Under the pieces are notes generated by a model that was given only the letters and a program-made list of their open reading frames with translations, searched no databases and was not told the origin of the DNA. Positions 1 to 10,006 of a stretch of DNA of 64,000 bases are shown here, one piece after another. Source of the DNA: Glaciimonas immobilis (GTDB lineage: Bacteria > Pseudomonadota > Gammaproteobacteria > Burkholderiales > Burkholderiaceae_D); contig NZ_JAAOZT010000012.1 of assembly GCF_011947285.1 (NCBI RefSeq), positions 1-64,000 of the forward strand. Reading direction: 5' to 3'. Position numbers and translations under genes: made by a program. Every line of letters starts with the position of its first letter. Position 1 is the stretch's first letter.

Positions 1-400
<400 letters not shown>

Positions 401-405
401 AAATC

Positions 406-482
<77 letters not shown>

Positions 483-495
483 TCTGAGGAAAAAG

Positions 496-524
496 AGTAT
501 ATAGCGGATTAATTAAAAAAGCAA
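496..524 (-). promoter_or_regulatory. Sigma-70-like promoter of the tRNA-fMet pair
   Basis: On the minus strand there is a TTGCTT -35 box (519-524), a 17-nt spacer and a TATACT -10 box (496-501). The -10 lies about 14 nt before the first tRNA nucleotide at 482. Spacing and position fit a strong stable-RNA promoter. The region between the two tRNAs has no equally good promoter, so it probably drives both. Confidence 0.7.
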
Positions 525-704
525 CCGGTATGGATGAAAAGCGCATTTACATTGCGCAGTGATACACTTCACTCTCATGTAGAATCGTCTATCAAACGAA
601 GATATTCTGTTTCAGTACTAATTCTATAATACCAGTTCCCTTCAACCTTTCATGCGCGATGGTGTGCTTTCAAAACGTTGCGCTCAGACCTTAATTCACC
701 GCCT

Positions 705-1277
705 ATGAAATACTGCTCCGAATGCGCCCACCCCGTGGCTTTGCAAATCCCCGCGGACGACACGCGCCAACGCTTTGTCTGTGACAATTGTGGAACAATT
801 CACTATCAAAATCCCAAGATGGTGGTTGGCTCTATCCCCGTATGGGAGCATCAGGGCGAAGTCAGCATCTTGCTCTGCAAACGTGCAATAGAGCCTCGTC
901 TTGGCTTCTGGACGCTACCGGCTGGCTTCATGGAAAACGATGAAACCACGGAGGACGCCGCACGCCGCGAGACCGAGGAGGAAGCTGGCGCCAAAATAAA
1001 ATTACATACGCTATTTTCCATGATCAATGTGCCGCACGTGCATCAGGTACACTTGTTTTATCGTGCGACGCTGCTTGATCTCGATTACGTGGCCGGTATC
1101 GAAAGTCTTGAGGTGGAGATGTTCACTGAAGCGCAAATACCGTGGGAAGATATTGCGTTTCCAACGGTTACCTACACGCTAAAATCTTTTTTTGCAGACC
1201 TCAAACGAGTGCAAAAAGAGGGTGGCCAGTTTTCACTGCACACCAACGATATTTACAAGCCGATGCGCAGCAAATAA
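705..1277 (+). CDS. NUDIX hydrolase with N-terminal zinc ribbon
   Basis: The 190-residue protein starts with a four-cysteine zinc ribbon (CSEC and CDNC, within about the first 35 residues). A NUDIX domain follows, with its G-x5-E-x7-REUxEExGU box visible as GFMENDETTEDAARRETEEE then AGAK. NUDIX enzymes hydrolyse nucleoside diphosphates linked to another moiety. The ribbon plus NUDIX layout resembles NudC and ADP-ribose pyrophosphatase-like proteins, but this one is shorter than NudC, so the substrate is not assigned. The ATG at 705 is preferred over an in-frame TTG at 678 because homologues begin at the ribbon. It stands alone, convergent with the next gene. Confidence 0.85.
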   Translation: MKYCSECAHPVALQIPADDTRQRFVCDNCGTIHYQNPKMVVGSIPVWEHQGEVSILLCKRAIEPRLGFWTLPAGFMENDETTEDAARRETEEEAGAKIKLHTLFSMINVPHVHQVHLFYRATLLDLDYVAGIESLEVEMFTEAQIPWEDIAFPTVTYTLKSFFADLKRVQKEGGQFSLHTNDIYKPMRSK

Positions 1278-1432
1278 GTTGTAATGAAATTTTATCGGGT
1301 GTGGCGAACTGAAAAGCTAGCAACAGCCACCTTTACTCTCTGCTAACTTTTTAATGATGGCAGGAGAAATATATACATGAACAATCCCATCAACGTATCA
1401 TGCCGCAATGGGGTCCCCCTCCGATTTAGCCG

Positions 1433-3748
1433 CTACTCCAGCGGATTGTAGCTAGCAATCAATACATCCAGCGGCACTGGGCGACTCAAGATAAAACCCT
1501 GAATAAGACTACAACCGTGTTGCCGCAAAAAGGTTAGTTGCTCCTCGGTTTCCACGCCCTCGGCAATGACGCTTAAGTTCATATGACGCCCAAGCTCAAT
1601 CATTGCACGCACGATCGCCCTGTCCTCGGTCAAGTCCGGCAAACCGTGAACAAAAGAGCGGTCGATTTTGATCGACGAAATAGGTAACCTTTTGAGGCGC
1701 GCCAGCGACGAATAACCGACGCCGAAATCGTCCAGACTGATCCCTACACCAAGCTCACGCAAAGCGCGCATCACAGGAATCACTTTATCCGGTTGATGCA
1801 TTAACATGCCCTCTGTGAGTTCCAGGCAAAGATGATGGGTCGCGATGCCAAACTCGTCTAGAACGACGCTTAACTCATCCGGCAAATCGGTGCTGGTAAA
1901 TTCCGGCGCGGCCATGTTCACATGCATCTGGAGGTCGCTAAAACCGGCCCGATGCAAGTGAGCAAGATCGTGACAAGCCTGGCGCAACACCCAGCGCCCG
2001 ATATTAACAATGAGCGCACTTTGCTCTGCAATTGGAATGAAAATATCGGGCCGCACCACCTCACCGCTGGCGCGGCGCCACCGAATAAGCGCTTCAACCG
2101 ATTGCATGTGGTGCTCGTCACCTTGGAATATAGGCTGGTATTCAAGAAAGAAAGCATTGTCGACAAGCGCCTGACGCAACTCTGCCTCCATCGTCATGCG
2201 CTGTGCGACATCGGACTGCTGCGCCGCAAGCGTGTGCGACGTACTGTTCGAAAAAAAACTGAGCGCATTTCGCCCACTTTTTTTAATACGATACATAGCC
2301 GCGTCCGCGCTACGTAACAACTCCGGACTGCTCACGCCATTATCGGGGAACACACTGATGCCTACGCTGGCCGACACCGTCATATCGTTGCCATCGAATT
2401 TAAACGGCGTACGCGCCGCGGTCAGCACGTCCCCCGCCACCGTCGACAACATGTCTCCAAGCGGCAGCGTCGACAGCCCCGGGATTAGCAAAATCGCAAA
2501 CTCGTCACCACCGAGTCGACCAACGTAACTTCCAGCTGGCACCAGCGCCTGCAAGCGTTGTGCAAATTCATGCAGCACGACATTACCCGCCTCATGACCA
2601 AATGCATCATTGACGGGTTTGAAGCGATCCAGATCAATAAATATCAGACCAAAAGATTTACCGGCTACGGTGGATTCTTCACATGTATTATCGAGCAGGC
2701 GATAAAAATACGTTCGGTTGGCTAACTCGGTCAAACCATCAATCTGCGCTAAATGCCGGATGGTTTCTTCCTGTTCCAGGCGTTGTGCGGTCTGGGCAAT
2801 CAGGACGCCGATTGTTGCAGAGAGAAAAGGTAACTGCGCTTCGCGCTGACGTGCAAGTTTGCTATAAAATTCCAGTACCCCGGGGCTATGCCGTTGACCG
2901 CCCTCCGTCACATAAACGACTGGAAAAACATAACCTGACTGCAACCCGGATTTGGCAGCATCTTTGGACCGGAGAAATCCTGGCGTGGCCTCCATATTTT
3001 CAATCCAGCTGGCTTCGCCATTTTGCCACACTTTACCAATCGCACCCACGCCGGCCTCCATCCTCTCCCGACAACTTTCTTCTGTGAACGCATCAAGAGG
3101 ATATGCAGGATCATGCCAGTAATTTTTACAAATAAGCGCGGCAGATTGCGCCTGATCGGATTCCAGTCCCCAGTACGCTCCCCACTCCCATCCTAAATTT
3201 TCACAGACAAGCTTAATCACTTTTGTGACGGCTGTTCCGAGCGTATCCGTACTGAGCAAAAATTGGGTGGTCTCGAAGCTCAGGCGTTCACGGATAGCTG
3301 CATGCCTGGAGGCTGTCATCTCCATAAGCAAACCACTCCGCAATATTTGCTGTCCCGATAATTGAGGTGACGACAACAGCCGAAACCAGCGCATCCCGTC
3401 GATTTTGCGTATGACGCGAAACTCATTCTCAATCGACTGTCCGCCTGTAGTCGCGGCTTGCAACGCAGCGCGCAACAAAGGTAAGTCATCCGATAACACA
3501 TGCACAAAACAGCTTTCTAACGCAGGATACCAGCCTGCTTCTACCCCGAGCATGATAGCGGCATTTGCGGAGAGGACCAATTGACCAGAATCGACGTGGA
3601 ACCACCAACGTCCGAACGAGGCAGCCTGTTCGCTAAAATCTGTTGCAAGCGCCTGAACAAGGACCGGTTGCAATAATGGCGTGACTGGGTAATTCTGCGA
3701 ACTGTCCACGAAATCGCTCGATAGGGCCGAGGGAGAGGAATCATGCAT
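1433..3748 (-). CDS. PAS/GAF-GGDEF-EAL cyclic-di-GMP signalling protein
   Basis: A large sensor protein for cyclic-di-GMP turnover. Counting from the longest frame, a PAS-like region spans about residues 60-170 and a GAF-like region about 180-345. A GGDEF domain with an intact GGDEF signature lies near 434, and an EAL domain (EALIRW near 567, then DDFGVGYSSL, KIDRSF and AEGVET) runs to the end. Both catalytic signatures look intact, so it could be a diguanylate cyclase, a phosphodiesterase or both. No RxxD inhibitory site precedes GGDEF. No transmembrane segment is visible, so it is probably cytosolic. Start is the ATG at 3748; an in-frame GTG at 3811 preceded by GAGAAG would add 21 residues. 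Confidence 0.88.
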   Translation of the reverse strand: MHDSSPSALSSDFVDSSQNYPVTPLLQPVLVQALATDFSEQAASFGRWWFHVDSGQLVLSANAAIMLGVEAGWYPALESCFVHVLSDDLPLLRAALQAATTGGQSIENEFRVIRKIDGMRWFRLLSSPQLSGQQILRSGLLMEMTASRHAAIRERLSFETTQFLLSTDTLGTAVTKVIKLVCENLGWEWGAYWGLESDQAQSAALICKNYWHDPAYPLDAFTEESCRERMEAGVGAIGKVWQNGEASWIENMEATPGFLRSKDAAKSGLQSGYVFPVVYVTEGGQRHSPGVLEFYSKLARQREAQLPFLSATIGVLIAQTAQRLEQEETIRHLAQIDGLTELANRTYFYRLLDNTCEESTVAGKSFGLIFIDLDRFKPVNDAFGHEAGNVVLHEFAQRLQALVPAGSYVGRLGGDEFAILLIPGLSTLPLGDMLSTVAGDVLTAARTPFKFDGNDMTVSASVGISVFPDNGVSSPELLRSADAAMYRIKKSGRNALSFFSNSTSHTLAAQQSDVAQRMTMEAELRQALVDNAFFLEYQPIFQGDEHHMQSVEALIRWRRASGEVVRPDIFIPIAEQSALIVNIGRWVLRQACHDLAHLHRAGFSDLQMHVNMAAPEFTSTDLPDELSVVLDEFGIATHHLCLELTEGMLMHQPDKVIPVMRALRELGVGISLDDFGVGYSSLARLKRLPISSIKIDRSFVHGLPDLTEDRAIVRAMIELGRHMNLSVIAEGVETEEQLTFLRQHGCSLIQGFILSRPVPLDVLIASYNPLE

Positions 3749-3811
3749 AAAGGCTCGTCTCAATGTCTTGGATAAAGTAAATGTAATGTTGCATTGCAAC
3801 TTTGAGGCCAC

Positions 3812-4371
3812 CGATAACTTCTCAAAAGCGAGAAATTTCGCCCTTGAATCGCATTAGATCGCTGAAAACGCACCTTCCTGGTGCGTCAGAAGTAATTTAA
3901 TCCCGTTCTAGCGCAACTCAAATCTAAAACGTGCGCGCACGGTAAACGTCATTATTATGGCAAAATCGTCTTAGCCTTATTTACGATGCACCGGGCGAGC
4001 GCCAGTGGGTAAAAATAGCGCGGAGAAACCGGAATGGTCCTGAGACCATGAGGATTTTAGGACCCCCCTACCCACCCATCACGTCTTCGCAGCAAGAGCG
4101 TGAACGAATTCTCGGGAAGTTACTCCCCGTTTCGCATCTCTGCCGACTAAATGTGGGTCGCTTAAAGCACTACCAACAGCTTGTATTTTTTTACGCCAAA
4201 TTAACACACTATTAACATGACATCAACGCGCCACTACCCCTATATTACGACACAGGCTGGGAGCGCCTAGCACTGCAAACAATACAGATTAATTATGAGA
4301 AACATATCACAAAAGGCTCTCAAGCACACTAATATACGCGGTATTGAGGCGCGATCGACGAGGCTGTTGCA
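3812..4371. other. Intergenic region between divergent genes
   Basis: About 560 bp separate the GGDEF-EAL gene (minus) from aat (plus), so promoters of both should lie here. I see no protein-coding sequence. A short perfect hairpin (ATGGTC 4034-4039, GACCAT 4044-4049) is the only clear local structure. No confident promoter was identified. Confidence 0.4.
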
Positions 4372-5097
4372 ATGATTCCATGGTTAGAAATTGATACGCC
4401 ATTTCCCGATGTATCGGAAGCGTTAAGCGAGGCTGACGGCGCCCCCGGGCTTTTGGCGGCGGGTGCAAATTTATCTCCCCAGCGTTTGCTGAATGCATAT
4501 AGGCATGGGATATTTCCCTGGTTCTCTGAAAACCAGCCTATTTTATGGTGGAGTACAGATCCTCGTATGGTGCTGCAAACGGATCGGTTTAAGATATCCC
4601 CCAGTTTACGGAAGACCCTAAAAAAAATTCATCGCAGCACCTGCGAGCGGCGCTGGCAGATTCGCTTTGATTTTGCTTTTGAGCAGGTTATGCGCGCCTG
4701 CGCAGCGCCACGGCGCGACAGTCAGGGAACATGGATTTCAGAGCAAATCGTTGAGGGTTATCGCGCGCTTCATCATTTGGGATACGCTCACTCTGCCGAA
4801 GTATGGCTGGACGGCAAACTGGTCGGTGGTGCGTATGGCGTTAGTATTGGTCGTATGTTTTATGGCGAATCGATGTTCGCCCGCGTTCCCGACGCGTCTA
4901 AAATAGCATTGGCCTATCTCGTACATTTTCTACGCCAAAACGGTGTCAGGATGATTGACTGTCAGCAAGAAACCCCTCATCTTGCATCACTTGGCGCGAC
5001 GCCGATTTCTCGCGACGCGTTCATGCATCATTTGCAGGAAGCAATCCAGTACCCGCAAATCCGTAACTGGCGGCCAATGAGTTTGTTCACTGATTAA
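4372..5097 (+). CDS. aat: Leucyl/phenylalanyl-tRNA--protein transferase
   Basis: The enzyme transfers Leu or Phe from tRNA to N-terminal Arg or Lys of proteins, making them ClpS/ClpAP substrates (N-degron pathway). The 241-residue protein has family hallmarks: [39 protein letters not shown], the central [18 protein letters not shown] block with FYGESMF, and [15 protein letters not shown] near the C terminus. Length is normal. The start ATG has a GAGG about 9 nt upstream. The next gene, bpt, is the complementary N-degron transferase, so the two form a functional pair. Confidence 0.95.
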   Translation: MIPWLEIDTPFPDVSEALSEADGAPGLLAAGANLSPQRLLNAYRHGIFPWFSENQPILWWSTDPRMVLQTDRFKISPSLRKTLKKIHRSTCERRWQIRFDFAFEQVMRACAAPRRDSQGTWISEQIVEGYRALHHLGYAHSAEVWLDGKLVGGAYGVSIGRMFYGESMFARVPDASKIALAYLVHFLRQNGVRMIDCQQETPHLASLGATPISRDAFMHHLQEAIQYPQIRNWRPMSLFTD

Positions 5098-5258
5098 AAC
5101 GCTACCGAAAAGCAAACACAAACAATCCAAAAAGGAGCGTGTTTGGCAAAAGCTTAGTAAAATCGATCATACGATGAAAGAATTGGTGAGCTGGTTCATC
5201 TGGAGCAGCGTCGCCTTCACGGTGTAAATTAGCGTTATCGAAGAGGTCAGGATACGAT

Positions 5259-5984
5259 ATGACACACTTACAAGATTTGCCATTTTCAACCCTGCAATTT
5301 TATGCCACCGCGCCCTACGCCTGTAGTTATCTGGACGGTCGGCAGGCGCGTTCGCTGGTGGCGACACCATCTCATCTGATCAACGCAGATGTTTATTCCG
5401 AGCTGGTGAAAAATGGTTTTCGTCGCAGTGGTATTTTTACTTATCGCCCGTGTTGCGATGGCTGTCGTGCCTGCACGCCGGTGCGGACGCTGGTCAATAC
5501 ATTTACTCCCAATCGCAGCCAACGCCGCGCCTGGGAAAAGCATCGCCATCTGACCGGCCTGGTGACTAACCTCGCCTATGTGCACGAGCATTACGCGTTG
5601 TATCTGCGCTATCAAATTTCTCGCCATGCGGGCGGCGGGATGGATCAGGACAGCAGAGATCAATATGCACAGTTTTTGTTGCAAAGCAAAGTCAACACCC
5701 GTTTGGTTGAATTCAGAGAGCACGATGGTACCTTGCGAATGGTCAGTATCATCGACGTCCTTAATGATGGCCTGTCGTCGGTATACACGTTCTACGATCC
5801 TGATATTGCCGGTGCGTCATACGGTACTTACAACATTTTGTGGCAAATCAAACAGGCCCAACAACTGGCGATGCCTTACGTATATTTAGGCTATTGGATC
5901 AAGGACAGCCCCAAAATGGCTTACAAAATTAACTTCAGGCCATTGGAAGCGCTACAGGAAAACAAGTGGCGTGCGTTAGAATAG
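5259..5984 (+). CDS. bpt: Aspartate/glutamate leucyltransferase (Bpt, ATE-like)
   Basis: Bpt attaches leucine from Leu-tRNA to proteins with N-terminal Asp or Glu, feeding them to ClpS/ClpAP. The 241-residue protein has the N-terminal cysteine cluster of the ATE/Bpt family ([14 protein letters not shown]), the basic segment with SQRRAWEKH, and the C-terminal block around [23 protein letters not shown]. An AGGA lies 8 nt before the ATG. It follows aat on the same strand by 161 bp and could be co-transcribed with it. The family was formerly annotated as arginyltransferase; bacterial members of this type are leucyltransferases. Confidence 0.94.
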   Translation: MTHLQDLPFSTLQFYATAPYACSYLDGRQARSLVATPSHLINADVYSELVKNGFRRSGIFTYRPCCDGCRACTPVRTLVNTFTPNRSQRRAWEKHRHLTGLVTNLAYVHEHYALYLRYQISRHAGGGMDQDSRDQYAQFLLQSKVNTRLVEFREHDGTLRMVSIIDVLNDGLSSVYTFYDPDIAGASYGTYNILWQIKQAQQLAMPYVYLGYWIKDSPKMAYKINFRPLEALQENKWRALE

Positions 5985-6032
5985 TCGATTACGCCAAATA
6001 TTAAAATTTCCCCGCATAATTTACGCATAAGT

Positions 6033-6050
6033 CGGCTAATGAATTAGCCG
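6033..6050. other. Perfect 18-bp inverted repeat between bpt and pyrD
   Basis: CGGCTAAT-GA-ATTAGCCG forms an uninterrupted palindrome 48 bp after the bpt stop. It has no T-run on either side, so it is a weak terminator candidate. It may instead be an operator or a transcript-end stabiliser. Confidence 0.4.
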
Positions 6051-6160
6051 TCGGTATCTGCGACTTTTAGCAACTACCAGGTTAGCGGAATGACCAAATA
6101 ACTAAATAGGGCAATTATTGCCGCCTTCTGCAGTGCAGTTCCGCCGCTCTTTTTAGTTAT

Positions 6161-7288
6161 GTGAGTGTTACTCTGTTACTCAAGTTACTCAACGCAGCCC
6201 TCCGACGCACACTACAAATTCCACACTACTCAACTATCGTGCCTTCAAAATTCCTGTATTCCCTTGCCCGTCCCGCCCTATTCTCCCTCGACGCCGAAGC
6301 AGCGCACCATCTGACCATGACCGGATTACGCCGCATTGACTCACTGGGATTCACCGCGCTGATAACAAAACCAGCCCCTGATCCAAGGATAGTGATGGGC
6401 ATTACCTTCCCCAACCCGGTCGGATTAGCCGCTGGTCTTGACAAGGATGGCGCCTCTATTGATGCATTGGCGGCTTTGGGATTCGGTTCAATTGAAATCG
6501 GTACCGTGACCCCAAAAGGCCAGCCCGGCAATCCGCGTCCGCGCATGTTTCGGCTGCCAGCGGCCAATGCCATTATCAATCGTATGGGATTTAATAATGG
6601 CGGCGTTGATGCTTTTGTCAAAAACGTGCAATCGTCGAAATTCTATCAAGAAGGCACCGGCGTGCTCGGCCTGAATATCGGAAAAAATGCAGCAACGCCG
6701 ATTGAAAATGCTGCAGACGATTATTTGCATTGCCTTGAAAAAGTCTATCCTTATGCAAGTTATGTCACCGTCAATATTTCTTCTCCCAACACCAAAAACC
6801 TGCGGCAATTACAAGGTGCGTCCGAGCTTGATGCGCTATTAGCGCAACTCAAGGACGCCCAGCAAAGATTGGCAGATCAGCATAAACGGTATGTCCCCGT
6901 GGCATTAAAAATCGCACCGGATATCGATGCAGAGCAAATTAAAACAATCGCCGCTGCCTTGTTGCGACACAAGATGGACGGCGTCATCGCGACCAACACC
7001 ACCATCACGCGCGATGCTGTCAAGGGGCTGCCACATGAAAACGAAGCTGGCGGTTTGTCCGGTGCGCCGGTGTTTGAGTTATCCAATGCCGTAGTACGTC
7101 AACTGCGCGCAGAGCTAGGCGATAGCGTGCCGATCATTGGCGTCGGTGGCATTTTGAGCGGCGCAGATGCACAAACAAAAATGGCGGCTGGCGCAGCATT
7201 AGTCCAGCTTTATAGCGGACTAATCTATCGCGGACCGGCACTCATACGGGAATGCGCCAACGCGCTTCGGAAAAGACCACTGAGATAA
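6161..7288 (+). CDS. pyrD: Dihydroorotate dehydrogenase (quinone), class 2
   Basis: PyrD oxidises dihydroorotate to orotate with quinone as acceptor in pyrimidine synthesis, at the inner membrane. Class 2 features are visible: the N-terminal amphipathic membrane segment ([20 protein letters not shown]), [15 protein letters not shown], the NRMGFNNGG loop, the [14 protein letters not shown] active-site block with the catalytic serine, and FMN-phosphate motifs IIGVGGI and [11 protein letters not shown]. The family normally begins near LYSLARP. The GTG at 6161 gives about 30 extra residues, and a GTG at 6239 is an attractive alternative; neither has a good ribosome site. Confidence 0.94.
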   Translation: MSVTLLLKLLNAALRRTLQIPHYSTIVPSKFLYSLARPALFSLDAEAAHHLTMTGLRRIDSLGFTALITKPAPDPRIVMGITFPNPVGLAAGLDKDGASIDALAALGFGSIEIGTVTPKGQPGNPRPRMFRLPAANAIINRMGFNNGGVDAFVKNVQSSKFYQEGTGVLGLNIGKNAATPIENAADDYLHCLEKVYPYASYVTVNISSPNTKNLRQLQGASELDALLAQLKDAQQRLADQHKRYVPVALKIAPDIDAEQIKTIAAALLRHKMDGVIATNTTITRDAVKGLPHENEAGGLSGAPVFELSNAVVRQLRAELGDSVPIIGVGGILSGADAQTKMAAGAALVQLYSGLIYRGPALIRECANALRKRPLR

Positions 7289-7384
7289 CAGGCGTCTCGG
7301 AATAAGGATAGGCATAATTTGCCATAAGGGTACCAAATTGGCACTAGAAGCGAACAAGTGTGCGTCATACATGCCGGGATGGGC

Positions 7385-8236
7385 CTATCGCGTCATAGCG
7401 CGCCGCAGGATGAAGCTGATGCCGTCGACCGCTGCGACCATGACCAGCATCGCAACAATAACGCTAGCGGCCTGATGCATCTGAAACAGGGACAGATGGT
7501 ACTTCAGCATCTGTCCCAGACCGCCAGCACCAACGACGCCCAGTATCGCTGCAGCACGAATATTATTTTCCCACCGATACAATGTATACGACATCATTTG
7601 CGGCAACGTCTGCGGCAAAGTGGTATATAAAAACGCCGGCAAAGCGCGTACGCCATTGGTCCGCAACGTGGACTCGGGTAGCGGCGAAGTATTTTCATAG
7701 GCATCAGCGAACAACCGCCCCAACACGCCGGACGTATGCGCCGCTAACGCCATCGTGCCAGCGAATGGTCCCAGACCTGCCGCGATCAGCAGAATCGACG
7801 CCCACACCAGTTCAGGAATGGAGCGCAAGACATTCAGCAACGTTCTGGTGCCAGCCCGTGCAATAGTGCCGAAGCGACCACTGGCCACCAACCCTAGTGC
7901 GACACCGGCAAAGGCCGCCAGGACTGTCCCCAGCGCCGACATCGACAATGTTTCCGCCGTGCCCAGCGCGATCTTACGCAAAAAAGGCACACTGATATCC
8001 GGTGGCGCAAACCCGTGCAAAAATTCACCGGTCGTCCGTAGCGCCTCTTGCGTAAAAAACGCACTCCACATCAATGAAAGAGAAAGAAAACTTGCTGCAA
8101 CCAAGCCCAGCAAGCCACACAACAATGCAACGGTTGAAAACCGCCAACGCGGTGCTAACGGTAACTGAGGTACTTGCGGCGGGTCAGGCAACCGGACCGA
8201 CATAGAGGACGTAGATTGATCGATCGCTATTTTCAC
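7385..8236 (-). CDS. phnE: PhnE-type ABC transporter permease 2 (probable selenium oxyanion importer)
   Basis: This is an inner-membrane permease of the phosphonate/PhnE branch. The 283-residue protein has an N-terminal hydrophobic segment, several further membrane spans, the cytoplasmic coupling loop (TNGVRALPAFLYTTLPQTLPQ) and the conserved C-terminal YRWENNIRAAAILGVVGAGGLGQ block. Its start overlaps the stop of the preceding permease (GTGA overlap, 8233-8236), so the two are translationally coupled and probably form a heterodimer. It is the last gene of the operon headed by mnmH and selD, hence the inference that the substrate is a selenium compound rather than phosphonate. Homology alone would say 'phosphonate'. 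Confidence 0.88.
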   Translation of the reverse strand: MKIAIDQSTSSMSVRLPDPPQVPQLPLAPRWRFSTVALLCGLLGLVAASFLSLSLMWSAFFTQEALRTTGEFLHGFAPPDISVPFLRKIALGTAETLSMSALGTVLAAFAGVALGLVASGRFGTIARAGTRTLLNVLRSIPELVWASILLIAAGLGPFAGTMALAAHTSGVLGRLFADAYENTSPLPESTLRTNGVRALPAFLYTTLPQTLPQMMSYTLYRWENNIRAAAILGVVGAGGLGQMLKYHLSLFQMHQAASVIVAMLVMVAAVDGISFILRRAMTR

Positions 8237-9087
8237 TCCAGCCTCCCGCGCAACATTTTACTGACCGCATCCGCACTCGCAACCAACAATACAAATACTA
8301 ATAACATGGTCGACAACTCGGCGCCCGCCATCATCTTCATCGATTCGTCAATACGCTGACCGAGACCGCCCGCACCGACAAAGCCCATTACTACCGAGCC
8401 ACGGATGGCGCATTCCCAGCGATAAACAGTGTACGACACCAATTCCGCTGCGCACTCCGGCAGCGCGCCATATACCAATGCGGTCAAACGCCCGCTGCCG
8501 TTCTTTAGCAAGGTGTCGGTCGCATGCGAATCGGATGACTCCAAAATTTCTGCATACACCTTCCCCAGCATCCCGCAATAAGTCAATGCGATGGCGATCA
8601 CACCGGCGGTTGGGCCTAAACCAACGATCCGCACCATTAACAAAGCCCACACCAGTTCGGGCACGCTACGCAACAATACCAACAGCCAGCGCACTAGCTG
8701 TCGGACCGATTGGGCCAGCCAACCCATGCGGCCCGTGCCTATGCGAGATATCGATAAGTGCGCGGTGATCAGCACCGTCATGGGTATCGCCGCCAGCATC
8801 GCCAGCGTCATGCCGACCGTGGCCATGGCGACGGTTTCCCATGTGGCACTGGCAACCATTCTCAGGAAGGCGAGAGAGTGTGCAGGAGGAACAAAACTAG
8901 AGAGAAATGTGCCGGTCGCATTCAGACTTTGAGCGTCCAGCAAGGTCCAGGGTTTGAATTCGCTGAGGACCAACATCGGCCATAAAAGCAAAAGTGCGAC
9001 GATGGTGAGCATGATCCGGCCACGCCAGGCAGGGTCCCGATATCGATCAGTATGCACTAAAGGTACCATCACGGAATGTGGGCGCAT
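8233..9087 (-). CDS. phnE: PhnE-type ABC transporter permease 1 (probable selenium oxyanion importer)
   Basis: The first of two tandem PhnE-like permeases, 284 residues. It has an N-terminal membrane span, a periplasmic segment, further spans, and the coupling/EAA-like region (LTALVYGALPECAAELVSYTVYRWE) followed by GSVVMGFVGAGGLGQRI. It starts 3 bp after the ATPase gene ends and overlaps the next permease by 4 bp, so it is certainly in one operon with both. Having two related permeases instead of one homodimer is a known layout in this transporter branch. Substrate inference rests on the linked selenium genes. Confidence 0.88.
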   Translation of the reverse strand: MRPHSVMVPLVHTDRYRDPAWRGRIMLTIVALLLLWPMLVLSEFKPWTLLDAQSLNATGTFLSSFVPPAHSLAFLRMVASATWETVAMATVGMTLAMLAAIPMTVLITAHLSISRIGTGRMGWLAQSVRQLVRWLLVLLRSVPELVWALLMVRIVGLGPTAGVIAIALTYCGMLGKVYAEILESSDSHATDTLLKNGSGRLTALVYGALPECAAELVSYTVYRWECAIRGSVVMGFVGAGGLGQRIDESMKMMAGAELSTMLLVFVLLVASADAVSKMLRGRLE

Positions 9088-9090
9088 AAC

Positions 9091-9981
9091 TTAGCAACGC
9101 GGAACTAATGCGCCCGGCACCAGCGCTGGTGCTGGTCTTGGTGCCGATGCATCACTTGGGTCCGTCGCAAAATATTCGTTATCCTGCGCAGCGCCGGTGT
9201 CGTTTGAATAATTTAAGTCATCGATCGTTCTATTGTGGTTGCGATACAGTGCATCAATCATGGCATCGGTCACATCATCGCGCGCAGCATCAAACATAAT
9301 ACGGCCGTCCCGCAGCCCTACAATCCGGGGAAAATGAGACCGTGCCAAAGTAACCTGATGCAAACTACAGATGAGCGTGGCGCCCCGCCCGGTGGCTTCC
9401 TGTTGCAGTACCGCCAAAGTGTGCAATGCCAACGCAGGATCCAGCGCAGAGAGCGGTTCATCCACCAACAACAAATCCGCCTGACTAATCAACAAGCGGG
9501 CGATCCCACAGCGCTGGCGCTCACCCCCGGATAAACGATCCACGCGCGCGTACAATTTATCCTGCAACTGGACTTTGGCCAGTGCATTGAAAGCGGCAAC
9601 CGGGTCAACCGGCTTGACCAATGATTTTAACGCCTGCCAAAACCCCCACCCCGGTAATAACCCTGCCAGTACCGCGCTGACCACACGTTGGCGTGGCGGC
9701 AATGGTGGCGTTTGCGGTGCCAAAAAAAGCCGGGCGCGCATTGCATGCCGGGCGGCACTACTCAAATCCCACGGGTCGTTGTCAAATAAAGATATGCTGC
9801 CCTGATCGGGTTTCAGGGCGCAGGCCAGTGTGTGTAGCAATGTCGTCTTGCCCGCGCCGGATGGCCCGATCAGGGCGATTTGCTCTCCCTGATCAACGGT
9901 CAACGTCAAATCTCGCAACGCCAGCGCAGCATCAATAGCGCCGGGGTGACGGACGGACAGATTAAGTAAGGTAAGCGTCAT
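9091..9981 (-). CDS. phnC: PhnC-type ABC transporter ATP-binding protein (probable selenium oxyanion importer)
   Basis: The ATPase that powers the two permeases. The 296-residue protein has Walker A GPSGAGKTTLL (near residue 40), the ABC signature LSGGERQRCGIARLL, Walker B ADLLLVDEPLSALDP and the switch histidine in CSLHQ. It follows the PhnD-like binding-protein gene by 25 bp and precedes the first permease by 3 bp. The C terminus, after about residue 240, is a low-complexity Ala/Pro-rich tail not needed for ATPase function. It acts at the cytoplasmic face of the membrane. Confidence 0.9.
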   Translation of the reverse strand: MTLTLLNLSVRHPGAIDAALALRDLTLTVDQGEQIALIGPSGAGKTTLLHTLACALKPDQGSISLFDNDPWDLSSAARHAMRARLFLAPQTPPLPPRQRVVSAVLAGLLPGWGFWQALKSLVKPVDPVAAFNALAKVQLQDKLYARVDRLSGGERQRCGIARLLISQADLLLVDEPLSALDPALALHTLAVLQQEATGRGATLICSLHQVTLARSHFPRIVGLRDGRIMFDAARDDVTDAMIDALYRNHNRTIDDLNYSNDTGAAQDNEYFATDPSDASAPRPAPALVPGALVPRC

Positions 9982-10006
9982 GTTAAAAATGTTGACCGAG
10001 TACGGA

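Noticed and set aside
1918-3744. Several open frames on both strands within the GGDEF-EAL gene
   Set aside because: They overlap a clearly conserved coding sequence in other phases and have no family features; they are shadows.
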